Shown here one piece after another: positions 17,001 through 25,560 of a stretch of DNA of 64,000 nucleotides. The stretch is from Rhodopirellula europaea 6C (GTDB lineage: Bacteria > Planctomycetota > Planctomycetia > Pirellulales > Pirellulaceae): positions 29,705-93,704 of the forward strand of contig NZ_ANMO01000094.1 in assembly GCF_000338295.1 (NCBI RefSeq). Direction: 5' to 3'. The notes below the pieces were generated by a model. It was not told the origin of the DNA. It saw nothing but the letters and a program-made list of their open reading frames with translations, and did not search any database. Numbering within the stretch: the first letter of the stretch is position 1; every line of letters begins with the position of its first letter. The position numbers were made by a program, and so were the translations under genes.

Positions 17001-20000
17001 TCAATGGAGCTGACACGGTTATCCGGCGTTCCGATGACTCACGTCCTTTTGAATCCATTGCGGTCACGAACACGACCTACGCAGCATTGTCGATGCTCAA
17101 TGGCGATGCCTTTGCCAAGCGGTTCGGCGGCGAGTCAGGCGACGATCCAGACACGTTTGTTTTGACGATCATTGGTAAGAACGCTAGCGGAGAATCGATC
17201 GGAGAAATCGAATTCCATCTGGCCGACTATCGAGCCGAAGACAACTCGCTGGACTACATCGTCGATGAATGGACCACGATCGACCTGACGTCGATCGGAG
17301 CAGCAACCGAATTGCACTTTGAGATGGCGTCCACCGACGTCGGTCAATTCGGAATGAACACGCCGGGTTACTTTGCGATCGATGACGTGCAACTAGCAGC
17401 ACCGAACGATGGCTTGCCCCAAATCACTGTCCAGCGTCAAACGCTCAACGATAGCGAGTCTCTTGAAGTCAGTCTGACCTCGGATCGAACCGATGTCTCG
17501 CTTCCAGAGACCGTCGTCATCCCGGCTGGCCAGAACAGCGTGACCGTTCCGATCCGATTGATTGACGATCTGCTAGCCGAAGGCGACCAAGACGTTCTGA
17601 TCACCGCGTCAGCAGACGGCTTCGAACCGCAAACCATTGTTTTGACGGTTGAAGACGATGACGCTCCAACGTTGACAATCACTCACGCTTCGAACGATTC
17701 GCTGAATGAGTCAACAAGAGTCATCGTTGACATCGAAGATGCTGGCGCAAACCTAGATGCGGAATCATTCGACAACGGTTCAAACCTTTCTGGAAAAATT
17801 GAATCGGGACCACTCGAGTTCCCCAACTCATACAACGACGAATTCGATTACTGGAGCGGTTGGGCGGCATCCAACGTGACGGACGTGACAACGTCGGGCT
17901 ATGGAAACCAGTACGCTGCCTACTCCAACTTGGACGCTGAGCAACCTGGTGGCGGTGAAGATTCCGACACATTCTTGATCGGAGCGGGCAGTGGTGGTAC
18001 GGCTCCCAGCGTCACGCTTCCAGAAACCCTGGGCGACGCGAGGTTTGAATCCATCGCAATCACAAACAGCACCTACGCTGCCTTGTCGATGTTGGAAGGC
18101 GACAGTTTCGCGAAGCGTTTCGGCGGAGAAACCGGAGACGATCCCGACTACTTCTTGCTGACGATTGTCGGACTGAACTCATCGGGTGAGACCGTTGGCA
18201 CGATCGACTTTTATCTCGCCGACTATCGATTCGCAGACAATTCGCTGGATTACATCGTTGACGAGTGGACCACCATCGACCTGACGTCGCTGGATGGAGC
18301 CTCGCAACTGCGATTCGATCTGTCTTCGTCAGACGCCGGCGACTTCGGAATGAATACTCCAGCCTACTTCGCCGCTGACAATGTCGTCCTCGATCAAGTG
18401 ACAGAAACGCCGACCTCGGTCGTGATCCACCGAAACGACGCGGATCTATCGTCGGCTCTTTCAGTCACATTCGAATCTGACGATGCACGATTCGCGATTG
18501 ATACTCCGATTGAAATTCCGGCCGGAGCCGACTCCGTCCGCGTTCCTGTGTCGATTTTGAACGACCGAATGGTCAATTCAGACGGTACCGCGACCTGGAC
18601 TTTCTCGGCGGATGGTCATGACAGCGGCACGGCTGTGGTTTCCGTTCAGGATGACGAGATCCCTGGAATCGAAATCACTAGCCTGCAGTCCCCGTCGCAA
18701 ATCGTTGAAGGGGCAACGGCAGATCTCTACGAAGTGCGTCTGACAGAAAAACCGGAATCCGATGTGACGATTTCGATCGACGCATTCATTGAATCGATTG
18801 ATGCTGGCGAGCAGCTATCGATTAGTGCCTCCGCATTGACGTTCACCCCCGACAATTGGGATGAACCGCAAACGATCGCCGTTTCCGCTAACATGGATTT
18901 TGCGCAAGAGTCGGACCAAACCGTTCAACTGACCTTCGAAGTCGACGCTGACCTCAGCGATTTCGGTTACACAGGCGTTTCGGCCGAGCAAGAAACCTTC
19001 GCTCTCATCGACTACCAGCCGTCCGAGTTGAGCCTAGCGGTCGAGGAAGGCGAGCTCGTTCTACGAGACAATCGCGACAGTACCGTTTGGATGTCGAATG
19101 CTTTGAATGACGAGTTCGACCTCGTTCTCAATGATGAAGATCAAACTCTGGCAATTAATTCACTTGCGAGTGCGACCGGTTTGGTAACGATTGATCTAGG
19201 TGACGGAAACGACCAAGTCACGCTCGACACAACTTGGTTCACGTCGATTGACGGCGGAGACGGATTCGATCGTTTGGTGCTTCAGCCCAGCGATGGCGTC
19301 CCGAACGACAGCCAGCCGCAAGAAATTGACCTCGCTGCATGGTTGCAAAATCGCGTGGTTGGTTTTGAAGAGTTCGTGTTGGGTGCATCCGGTGCCGCTG
19401 AACCTCTGACATACCAACTGGACTCCGCACGCCTGAATTCGCTGCTGGGAGCAACCGCACCAACAATCACCAGCATTGGAAGTCAAAACTTAAGACTGAC
19501 CGGCAGTTGGCAACTCGGAGTTCCTATCGTCGGGGACGGTTTGGTTCGCCAACGCTTGGTCTCTGACAACATCGAAGTTCACGTCATCACCAGCACTCCA
19601 TGGCAAAACGCGATCCGCAGCGAAGATGTCAACGCCAATGGGGAAGTGACAGCGCTCGACGCATTGACGGTCATCAACCGCCTTAACTCAGGTGAATCCA
19701 ATGAGTTGTCGACACCAAACGATCCGAACGAACTGATCGGTCGATTCTACGATGTCTCCGGTGACGGACGCGTGTCTGCACTGGATGCTCTGAAAGTGAT
19801 CAACTATCTGAACGGTGACAACGCTTCTGGAGAACAACTCACCGCGTCGCCGATCAGCGAGTCACCGAACGTTTCGCCCGCTCCATCCGGTGACCAATCG
19901 GCCGCCCCGGCCGTATCAAGCGAAACTGGCACCAACGCTGACCAACGGAGCGAAGTTTTCGCTTCGATCGTTGATCGCACAGACCTGCTTGGGGCCACTT

Positions 20001-20158
20001 CCGATTTGCCGTTTGTTGGTTCCAATTCGACCAAGCTGTCCCTCGACCGGATTGACCAACTGTGGAGCGAAACAGGCCGCGATTCTGACGAAGAATCGGC
20101 CTCGTCTGAGAGCGTTGACTTCACCAATTACCTCGAGTTATTGGGTGACCAAGCGTGA
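14057..20158 (+). CDS. 2033-residue surface protein: LEPR N-terminus, three DUF4465 repeats, dockerin
   Basis: GTG start. Residues 19-29 (ENLESRQLLA) are the planctomycete LEPR-type export or sorting element; there is no ordinary signal peptide. Residues about 35-240 resemble the surface domain found in Bacteroidetes cell-surface proteins (DFAVFENSFSD). Three homologous DUF4465-like repeats lie at about 275-468, 933-1115 and 1258-1448; each has a W-x-G-W/F...TTxGFxNQYSA block, an NTTYAALSM-like block and a DEW...DL block. Between and after them are Calx-beta-like repeats ending in acidic DDD/DDE segments. A type I dockerin pair lies at about 1857-1923 (DVNANGEV and DVSGDGRV, both followed by LDAL). 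As I recall, DUF4465 includes B12-binding lipoproteins of gut Bacteroidetes, which fits the riboswitch upstream. A calcium-dependent corrinoid-capture adhesin is my inference. Confidence 0.85.
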   Translation: MNPFKSTRFARRHQLHLAIENLESRQLLAAGPYAPAANEVGSTAIDRESPSIVGWATGVAEYNAGAEVDAVWQDTSKALGPAEGQSGSIVSLGRSGSLTLTFDDPIRDGLGFDFAVFENSFSDTFLELGYVEVSSDGVNFVRFESDSRTDSAVSAFGSLDPTNLNNLAGKYRGGFGTPFDLQELRGTAGLDVTAITHVKLVDIFGDGSSLDGQGDPIYDPTPTVGSAGLDVDGVAVLNAKETGAATVDFETLGASLGASVFSNQAPDGFEEEELLLNNDFDALYGSWQGWSISKAIDTTTAGFSNQYSAITGVGHDGSDSYAVGFYSEYAEAENRPTIQLDPEVGSQFDSLWITNTTYAALSMRDGDQFAKKFGGASGTDPDFFEVDIHGLNAAGDSIGIVTVALADFRFANSADDFIVDEWVHVDLSSLQNAQALQFQVRSSDVGDFGINTPTYFAVDDVVLRRPQVALDLAGTDLLESESMTGRVSRPSLDSSSPMTVSIANSDSSLASLPAQITIPAGADYAEFTVATIDDELAGPDQQISLTATADLQAPRIRELNILDDDATGLAFSSDSIQQTEGESATTLTLRRNDLDLSAPLAVSLSVTPESRLNYPASVSFPAGQREVSVTVSITDDAKHSPTQTIELVASADGRADSVVAVELLDDDLRALTTTAPSASLNEANPDQTITAIIRRNDASLDDPMTVSLTNPNPSLLTMPSSVVIPSGFDSVEVSIGVLDNDIVNTGSTFTVVATHANATNADFDVTVVDDEEPTFELVLLDSNSDTLDQVTEGQSVRLSVTRPAANVDETITVTLSQSLNDRVDGPLEVTIPAGASSAEVTWTVEADQTLTGNLDWVIEASTPGYGTARLETVVIDADSPTLALVGPTESLSESNAISIGDFESFGQSLATGEFINNAGPSGMFVNGDLTFGNSFSNAFGFDSWSGFAISRGSDTTTPGFFNQYSAITGEGDRESNTYAIGFNGADTVIRRSDDSRPFESIAVTNTTYAALSMLNGDAFAKRFGGESGDDPDTFVLTIIGKNASGESIGEIEFHLADYRAEDNSLDYIVDEWTTIDLTSIGAATELHFEMASTDVGQFGMNTPGYFAIDDVQLAAPNDGLPQITVQRQTLNDSESLEVSLTSDRTDVSLPETVVIPAGQNSVTVPIRLIDDLLAEGDQDVLITASADGFEPQTIVLTVEDDDAPTLTITHASNDSLNESTRVIVDIEDAGANLDAESFDNGSNLSGKIESGPLEFPNSYNDEFDYWSGWAASNVTDVTTSGYGNQYAAYSNLDAEQPGGGEDSDTFLIGAGSGGTAPSVTLPETLGDARFESIAITNSTYAALSMLEGDSFAKRFGGETGDDPDYFLLTIVGLNSSGETVGTIDFYLADYRFADNSLDYIVDEWTTIDLTSLDGASQLRFDLSSSDAGDFGMNTPAYFAADNVVLDQVTETPTSVVIHRNDADLSSALSVTFESDDARFAIDTPIEIPAGADSVRVPVSILNDRMVNSDGTATWTFSADGHDSGTAVVSVQDDEIPGIEITSLQSPSQIVEGATADLYEVRLTEKPESDVTISIDAFIESIDAGEQLSISASALTFTPDNWDEPQTIAVSANMDFAQESDQTVQLTFEVDADLSDFGYTGVSAEQETFALIDYQPSELSLAVEEGELVLRDNRDSTVWMSNALNDEFDLVLNDEDQTLAINSLASATGLVTIDLGDGNDQVTLDTTWFTSIDGGDGFDRLVLQPSDGVPNDSQPQEIDLAAWLQNRVVGFEEFVLGASGAAEPLTYQLDSARLNSLLGATAPTITSIGSQNLRLTGSWQLGVPIVGDGLVRQRLVSDNIEVHVITSTPWQNAIRSEDVNANGEVTALDALTVINRLNSGESNELSTPNDPNELIGRFYDVSGDGRVSALDALKVINYLNGDNASGEQLTASPISESPNVSPAPSGDQSAAPAVSSETGTNADQRSEVFASIVDRTDLLGATSDLPFVGSNSTKLSLDRIDQLWSETGRDSDEESASSESVDFTNYLELLGDQA

Positions 20159-20376
20159 CCAAACAGACTGATACTCCGCGTTCGCCCTGCGTTGGGGTTT
20201 GCCAAGTGGACCAGCAACGGTTGTGCGTTGGTTGTTCCCGAACTTTGGGCGAGATTGGCCGATGGTCGATTGCATCTCCCGAAGAAAAACGTTCCATTCT
20301 TGAGTTGGTACGCCAGCGGCGGTCCGCTCAAGCTCCGTCAATCCAAACAGTGCCTAGCCAACCAAACAGTGCCTAG
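20155..20376 (+). CDS. small DUF1289 cysteine protein
   Basis: 73 residues from a GTG that overlaps the preceding stop (GTGA at 20155-20158), so it should be translated with the giant gene. The N-terminal half has SPCVGVCQVD and LCVGCSRT, the C-x3-C...C-x2-C set of DUF1289, followed by the GEIGRW and SPEEKR segments usual for the family. Such proteins are small, cytosolic and probably bind a metal or Fe-S cluster; the role is unknown. The C-terminal tail (from about residue 64) is built from a 19-base tandem duplication and is probably not functional. Its place inside a B12-switched operon is the only functional clue. Confidence 0.85.
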   Translation: MTKQTDTPRSPCVGVCQVDQQRLCVGCSRTLGEIGRWSIASPEEKRSILELVRQRRSAQAPSIQTVPSQPNSA

Positions 20377-20380
20377 CCAA
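20343..20380 (+). repeat. 19-bp perfect tandem duplication
   Basis: The unit CCAAACAGTGCCTAGCCAA occurs at 20343-20361 and again directly at 20362-20380 without a mismatch. It spans the stop codon of the DUF1289 gene. Because 19 is not a multiple of three it shifts the frame, yet the product still ends within a few residues: the tail reads VPSQPNSA, where it would read VPSQANS without the copy. It looks recent. Confidence 0.9.
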
Positions 20381-20457
20381 GCCAATTCGTGAAGCCGCGT
20401 CACACGTCGCGGCTCGGCCGATTGGCCGCCCCATTTCCGTACCTTTGATTTTCCCGA

Positions 20458-21027
20458 TTGAGTGTTCCTGTGAATCCAAATAACAACCTGCAACGTTTTG
20501 CAATCGTCTTGAGCATGATCGGCATCGCCGTCGCGTCTCGTTTGCTCCCGCACCCACCCAATTTCACGCCTCTGGCAGCAATGTGCCTGTTTGCCGGTGC
20601 GGTGACAATCTCGCCAAGAATCATGGCTGCGGCTGTGATCGTCGCAATGTTGGTCAGCGACTCGATGCTCGGGTTCCACTCGCTGATGCCGGTGGTCTAC
20701 GGTTGCCTTCTGGCGAACTTCGTCATCGGTCGCAAACTGCTGGGTGCGAATGCCAACGCGATGAAAGTGGTTGCTGGTTCGCTGATCGGCAGCGTTCTGT
20801 TTTTCCTGGTCACCAACTTCGCCGTCTGGGTCGCGTTCTACCCCTCGACGTTGACGGGATTGGCCGCCTGCTTCACCGCCGCGATCCCCTTCTTTCAGTA
20901 CACCCTGGCGGGAGACCTGGTTTACAGCGGATTGTTCTTCGGCGTGTACGCATTGGCGACCAGCGGGTTGACCGTAACCCAGGGCAAGCTCCAGCGAGTT
21001 AGAGTTCCCGTACGAACTGGTGAATAG
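20458..21027 (+). CDS. DUF6580 membrane protein, ECF-transporter S-component-like
   Basis: 189 residues from a TTG (an in-frame GTG at 20470 is equally possible). About five or six hydrophobic helices fill the length. The opening SRLLPHPPNFTPLAAMCLFAGA and a VSDSMLGFHSLMPVVYG block near 75-91 are typical of the DUF6580 family, annotated as putative transport proteins and comparable to substrate-binding S subunits of ECF transporters. It is the last gene of the riboswitch operon, 81 bases after the DUF1289 gene. A corrinoid-uptake role is inferred from that context. No ECF ATPase or T subunit is in the window. Its 3' end overlaps the convergent epimerase gene by 29 bases. Confidence 0.8.
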   Translation: MSVPVNPNNNLQRFAIVLSMIGIAVASRLLPHPPNFTPLAAMCLFAGAVTISPRIMAAAVIVAMLVSDSMLGFHSLMPVVYGCLLANFVIGRKLLGANANAMKVVAGSLIGSVLFFLVTNFAVWVAFYPSTLTGLAACFTAAIPFFQYTLAGDLVYSGLFFGVYALATSGLTVTQGKLQRVRVPVRTGE

Positions 21028-21883
21028 TCTCGTCTAGTTTGGAAATTCCACCGAACTGGAATCCGAGTGATTCCAGTTTGGCAGATGACATCTCGCGACC
21101 CGACGATTTGGGTTCGCCTAGAATCTTCGCTCGAGCTCCCGTGATTGCCATGACTCGTTCGGCAACTTCATGCTCGGAAAAGAAACGATCGCAGCAATTG
21201 TAGGTTTCTCCCGCAATCGCATGATCAGTCGCGAGCAAGGTCGATATCGCCGCGGCGACGTCCGCGACATGAACGACCTTGCCGCCTCCTTCGGCTCGAA
21301 CGGATTCGCCTCGAGCCACTGACTGGATCAGCCCGTACCATTTTGAATCCTGGACGGGATCCTCCACCCCGTAGATGGAAACCGGCCGGAGCGTCGCTGC
21401 ATTCAGACGACCAGAACTACCGTAGGCATGGACCATCGTTTCCATGGACGCCTTGCACGCACCGTACAGCGAACCTGGACGAAGCGGGTGTTGTTCGTCC
21501 AACGGAATGCCGTCGACGACGTTTTGGTGCACGGCCCCCGACGAAACGAAAATGAATCGCTCAAGCGCTTGGGCACAAGCCGTCTCGAGGAGCGAGATTG
21601 ACCCCATCAGATTGGTTTGGATGTAGTCGAGTGGCTTGTTTGGAGCACTCATAAAACTGTCGCCCTCACGAGCCAGGGCGGTATGAACCACGGCGTTACA
21701 ACCAGACACCAATTGCTCGATTGACTGCGGATTATCCAGCTCACCTTGGACCCAATCGACGCCCTCCAACCGCGGGGGATCGTTCTTGCGGGTCCATCCT
21801 CGAACAGAATGACCGTTCCGTAGCAGGTCAGAAACGACGTGTTGACCTAAAAAACCGGTTGCGCCGGTGACTGCGACAAGCAT
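20999..21883 (-). CDS. NAD-dependent epimerase/dehydratase (extended SDR)
   Basis: I chose the ATG at 21883, where the protein opens directly with VAVTGATGFLG, the Rossmann NAD-binding motif TGxxGxxG; a longer frame to 22048 adds 55 residues with no family likeness. This gives 294 residues. The active-site SDR pattern is visible: FVSSGAV near 108 supplies the Ser, and SLYGACKASME supplies the Y-x3-K pair near 140. The substrate is probably a nucleotide sugar or a related alcohol; it cannot be told from sequence. The gene is convergent with the DUF6580 gene and divergent from typA, with about 107 bases between the starts for two promoters. Confidence 0.8.
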   Translation of the reverse strand: MLVAVTGATGFLGQHVVSDLLRNGHSVRGWTRKNDPPRLEGVDWVQGELDNPQSIEQLVSGCNAVVHTALAREGDSFMSAPNKPLDYIQTNLMGSISLLETACAQALERFIFVSSGAVHQNVVDGIPLDEQHPLRPGSLYGACKASMETMVHAYGSSGRLNAATLRPVSIYGVEDPVQDSKWYGLIQSVARGESVRAEGGGKVVHVADVAAAISTLLATDHAIAGETYNCCDRFFSEHEVAERVMAITGARAKILGEPKSSGREMSSAKLESLGFQFGGISKLDETIHQFVREL

Positions 21884-21990
21884 CAGAAAACCCGAAATGC
21901 GAAAATGAACCCACTTACAAGCCGCTAGCGTTCCCACAGGGCACGCAAAACGCTTTTTGACTAGTTGACTTTCGAAAGGATCGTTAGAAC

Positions 21991-23913
21991 GTGGGCTTCC
22001 GCCTGAAACGTTTATCCATTGAAAGCTGTCCTTTGTCTTCCACCGCATCCCCTTCTCAAGACGCCGGCACCGATACCTCGAGCAATACCGCCGTTCGAGA
22101 TGAGATCCGAAATGTCGTCATCATCGCTCACGTTGACCACGGGAAAACCACACTGGTGGATTGTTTGCTGCGGCAAAGTGGACAGTATCGCGATGCGGAA
22201 CTGAAAGGGGAACGGATCCTCGATTCGAACGACATCGAAAAAGAACGCGGAATCACCATTCTGTCGAAGAACATCGCGGTTCACTACCGCGGTGTGAAAA
22301 TCAATCTGATCGACACCCCAGGTCACGCGGACTTCGGCGGCGAAGTCGAACGTGTTGTCCAAATGGCCGATGGTGCACTGGTGCTGGTCGATGCCGCGGA
22401 AGGCCCCATGCCACAAACTCGGTTCGTGCTCGAAAAAGCACTGCAAGCCGGCGTCAAACCGATCGTTGTGGTGAACAAAGTGGACCGCCCCGACGGCCGT
22501 CCTCCCGAAGCTCTCGATGAAGCTCTCGAATTGCTGGCCGATCTGGGTGGAGAAGAACAACTCGACAGTGCGGCTTACGTTTTTGCCAGTGCGAAAGAAG
22601 GCTACGCGACTGACGATCCAGCCAAACCCACTGAAGACATGCGTCCGCTGCTGGACCTGCTGGTTGACCATTTGCCTGGTCCAACCGTCGATACCAAATC
22701 TGATTTTCAGATGATGGTCACGACGTTGGATTGGAGCGAGTACGTTGGCCGGATCGCCGTCGGCCGCGTCAACGCGGGAACGATCCAGACTGGCCAAGCG
22801 GTGGACGTCCACACGATTGATTCGTCGGGAAATCCAATCGTTCGAAAGATCAAAGCATCGGGTCTGTACGTCTTTGACAAACTAGGCCGAGTCCCCGCCG
22901 AATCCGCTGGTGCTGGCGACCTCATTGCACTCGAAGGGCTTGATGACGTCGAAATTGGTGACACGATCACCGCGCCGGAAACCGGCAAAGCTCTACCAAG
23001 ACTGAAAGTCGATGAACCGACATTGGAAATGGTCTTCAGCGTTAACTCATCGCCCTTGGCTGGCCGAGAAGGCAAGTACGTTACCACCCGTCAAATCAAA
23101 GCTCGCTTGGAGAAAGAACTCGAACGCAATGTTGCTCTTCGAGTTTCGATGATCGAAGGTACCGAAGCCTACGCCGTCGCCGGACGTGGTGTGCTTCACC
23201 TCGCCGTATTGATCGAAACGATGCGTCGCGAAGGTTACGAACTGAGCGTCGGAAAACCTCGTGTGGTCTTCAAAGAGATCGACGGCAAAAAGCACGAACC
23301 ATTCGAAACCCTTCGCGTGGAAGTCCCCACCGAGGTGATGGGTCCGGTCATGGAACTTGTTGGTCTGCGTCGTGGTCAGTTGGAAGAGATGAAGCAACGT
23401 GGTGAATACAGCCTTTTGCGATTCATCGTTCCATCGCGTGGTCTGATTGGTTTGCGAACCCGACTGCTCAATGCAACTCGCGGCACCGCCATCATCCACC
23501 ACCGCTTTGAAAGCTATCGCGTGGTCGAGGGCGACGTCCCTCGTCGAGCCAACGGTGTTTTGATCTCGATGGTTGGCGGCAAAACCATGCCGTTCGCCCT
23601 GTTCGCCTTGCAAGATCGGGCTGAGCTGTTTGTTCCGCCGAGCACCGAGGTTTACGAGGGAATGATCGTCGGCGAAAACGCTCGTGAAAACGACATGACG
23701 GTGAACCCCTGTCGCGAAAAGAAACTGACAAACATGCGTGCCAGCGGTAGTGATGAAAACGTCATCCTGAAGCCACCACGTGATATGTCGTTGGAAGCTG
23801 CCCTTGAGTACATCGAAGACGACGAATTGGTCGAGGTGACTCCAGAATCGATTCGCTTGCGTAAGATTTTGCTGAAGGAATCCGATCGTCGTCGGCAAGG
23901 CCGCAACGGCTGA
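21991..23913 (+). CDS. typA: ribosome-associated GTPase TypA/BipA
   Basis: 640 residues from a GTG with AAAGGA ten bases upstream. The G domain is complete: AHVDHGKTT (about 46-54), the switch I segment EKERGITI, DTPGHADFGGEVER and NKVDRPDGRP. The EF-G-like domains follow, and the BipA-specific C-terminal domain contains SRGLIGLRTRLLNATRG and REKKLTNMRASGSDE. TypA binds ribosomes and helps 50S assembly and stress adaptation. The first 35-40 residues form a Ser/Thr/Asp-rich extension absent in E. coli, so a later start (for example the TTG at 22033) is possible. The phosphatase gene follows after nine bases, so the two are probably cotranscribed. Confidence 0.95.
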   Translation: MGFRLKRLSIESCPLSSTASPSQDAGTDTSSNTAVRDEIRNVVIIAHVDHGKTTLVDCLLRQSGQYRDAELKGERILDSNDIEKERGITILSKNIAVHYRGVKINLIDTPGHADFGGEVERVVQMADGALVLVDAAEGPMPQTRFVLEKALQAGVKPIVVVNKVDRPDGRPPEALDEALELLADLGGEEQLDSAAYVFASAKEGYATDDPAKPTEDMRPLLDLLVDHLPGPTVDTKSDFQMMVTTLDWSEYVGRIAVGRVNAGTIQTGQAVDVHTIDSSGNPIVRKIKASGLYVFDKLGRVPAESAGAGDLIALEGLDDVEIGDTITAPETGKALPRLKVDEPTLEMVFSVNSSPLAGREGKYVTTRQIKARLEKELERNVALRVSMIEGTEAYAVAGRGVLHLAVLIETMRREGYELSVGKPRVVFKEIDGKKHEPFETLRVEVPTEVMGPVMELVGLRRGQLEEMKQRGEYSLLRFIVPSRGLIGLRTRLLNATRGTAIIHHRFESYRVVEGDVPRRANGVLISMVGGKTMPFALFALQDRAELFVPPSTEVYEGMIVGENARENDMTVNPCREKKLTNMRASGSDENVILKPPRDMSLEAALEYIEDDELVEVTPESIRLRKILLKESDRRRQGRNG

Positions 23914-23922
23914 TCCTGATCG

Positions 23923-24681
23923 ATGCAGTTGCTTTTAGTTCGACACGCGGAAAGTGAGAACAACGCGAAACCGGTTCATAATCGCGTTTGCGATCCGAGC
24001 ATCACCGCTCGAGGTCGCTTGCAAGCTGACTGCTTGGGTAAATGGATGTCTGGACTGGCGATTGATCAGTTGATCACCAGTCCCTTCCTTCGCACCCTCG
24101 AAACGACTCGGTCAATTCTTCAGCACGCTCACGCCCCGCCGCGCCGGTATCCAGTCTCGGTCTGGCATGACGTTTTTGAAAATGGTGGTTGCTACCATGG
24201 CCACCACGAAAAGAACTTCGCAGGCGCCCCTGGGCTCAACCAATCCGCAATCCAGTCGTTCTTTCAAGAGATCGCTGCTCAATTCCCCGACCGTGATCCG
24301 CCTCCGTTGACATTGGATCCGGAGATTGATGAATCGGGCTGGTGGGGCGGAAAAGATCGCGAGCTTCCCGAGGAGATGCAAGCACGCTCTCTCGCGGTGA
24401 TCAAACGGTTTGAACAAACATTCGCTCAACAGCCTGACGAGGAAATACTCGGCGATCGAGAAAATCCGGTCGTGGTGCTGATCGCTCACGCCGATTTTTT
24501 GCGTGAGATGCTTTCACAAATGTTGGCGGGACGAGTGGCGATGGATGCCATTGGGCCAATCCCCAACACCTCGATCACTTCTCTACAATGGTCAACAATG
24601 GGCTGGAAGTTGACGTCCCTCAACAGTGTCACGCACTTGCCACCGAGACTCGTCACGGGTCATCAAGCGTTGCTTTCTTAA
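23923..24681 (+). CDS. histidine phosphatase superfamily protein
   Basis: 252 residues. It opens with LLVRHAESENN, the RHG-type phospho-histidine motif of the phosphoglycerate mutase-like superfamily. The distal catalytic His is in LIAHADFLREML (about 185-196), and the acidic residue lies in the middle segment. The insert between them is longer than in small SixA-like members. The substrate is unknown; it may be a sugar phosphate, nucleotide or phosphoprotein. It starts nine bases after typA on the same strand. There is no signal peptide, so it is cytosolic. Confidence 0.85.
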   Translation: MQLLLVRHAESENNAKPVHNRVCDPSITARGRLQADCLGKWMSGLAIDQLITSPFLRTLETTRSILQHAHAPPRRYPVSVWHDVFENGGCYHGHHEKNFAGAPGLNQSAIQSFFQEIAAQFPDRDPPPLTLDPEIDESGWWGGKDRELPEEMQARSLAVIKRFEQTFAQQPDEEILGDRENPVVVLIAHADFLREMLSQMLAGRVAMDAIGPIPNTSITSLQWSTMGWKLTSLNSVTHLPPRLVTGHQALLS

Positions 24682-24801
24682 ACCTTCGCTTTTCTTCGGT
24701 GGAAGCAGACCCGAGGTGATACCGGCGACGTAGACGTAGCAGTCCATCGCAATGGCATTGTTGTTCCGTTGCCAGTTTCTTTGAATCACACTGCCTTCAT
24801 C

Positions 24802-25560
24802 ATGCTTCTGATCGATTCGCTTACCAAACGATTCTCGATCGAAAGCGGGACCGTCCATGCCGTTGATGGGCTTTCGATGCGGGTAGCTCCCGGTGAGGTT
24901 TTTGGACTACTTGGTCCGAACGGGGCCGGAAAAACAACTACCTTGCGGATGGTGCTGGGACTGCTGGAACCGGACGAAGGCTTCGCAGAAGTTGCTGGCA
25001 TCCGCACTTCCAAGGATCCTTTTGCTGCGAAGGCGAAACTTGGGTTTGTCTCAGCCAGCGACGGAGTCTATCCGTGGTTGTCGGTTCGCGAGATGCTGCT
25101 TTACTTTGCGGACTTGTATGGCGTCGCGCCAGACCAAGCGACCGCGAGACTGAAAGAGCTTGCTAGCGTGATGCAGATTGAGGCACTCCTCGACCGTCGC
25201 GCCGGTTCGCTCAGCACGGGTCAGCGCCAACGAGTGACCTTGGTGCGAGGCTTGATCCACGACCCTCCTGTGATGCTTCTAGATGAACCAACCCGTGGAC
25301 TCGATGTCGTGGGGGTGCAGACAATCTTCGAGTACATCGAACATCTGCGTGCTGCGGGAAAGGCGGTTGTGGTCTGCACTCACCGACTGGACGAAGCAGA
25401 GCGTCTGTGCGACCAATTTGGGCTGCTGCATCGCGGCCGCATTCGTTATCGAGGCACATTGAATGACCTTCGAGAAGAAACCGGACGAGAACATCTTGTT
25501 GAGATGTTTGTCGATCTGATGAATTCCACTGACCCGGCGTTGACCGAGGACCACGCGTGA
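24802..25560 (+). CDS. ABC transporter ATP-binding protein (NatA-like)
   Basis: I prefer the ATG at 24802, which opens [11 protein letters not shown]; a TTG 33 bases earlier is possible. 252 residues. Walker A is [10 protein letters not shown], the signature is LSTGQRQRV, Walker B is [12 protein letters not shown], and the switch His is in VVCTHR. The tail matches the NatA/ABC-2 export ATPase group. Its stop overlaps the start of the permease gene (GTGA at 25557-25560), so the two form one exporter. NatAB-type systems export sodium or other cations; this substrate is not known. Confidence 0.9.
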   Translation: MLLIDSLTKRFSIESGTVHAVDGLSMRVAPGEVFGLLGPNGAGKTTTLRMVLGLLEPDEGFAEVAGIRTSKDPFAAKAKLGFVSASDGVYPWLSVREMLLYFADLYGVAPDQATARLKELASVMQIEALLDRRAGSLSTGQRQRVTLVRGLIHDPPVMLLDEPTRGLDVVGVQTIFEYIEHLRAAGKAVVVCTHRLDEAERLCDQFGLLHRGRIRYRGTLNDLREETGREHLVEMFVDLMNSTDPALTEDHA

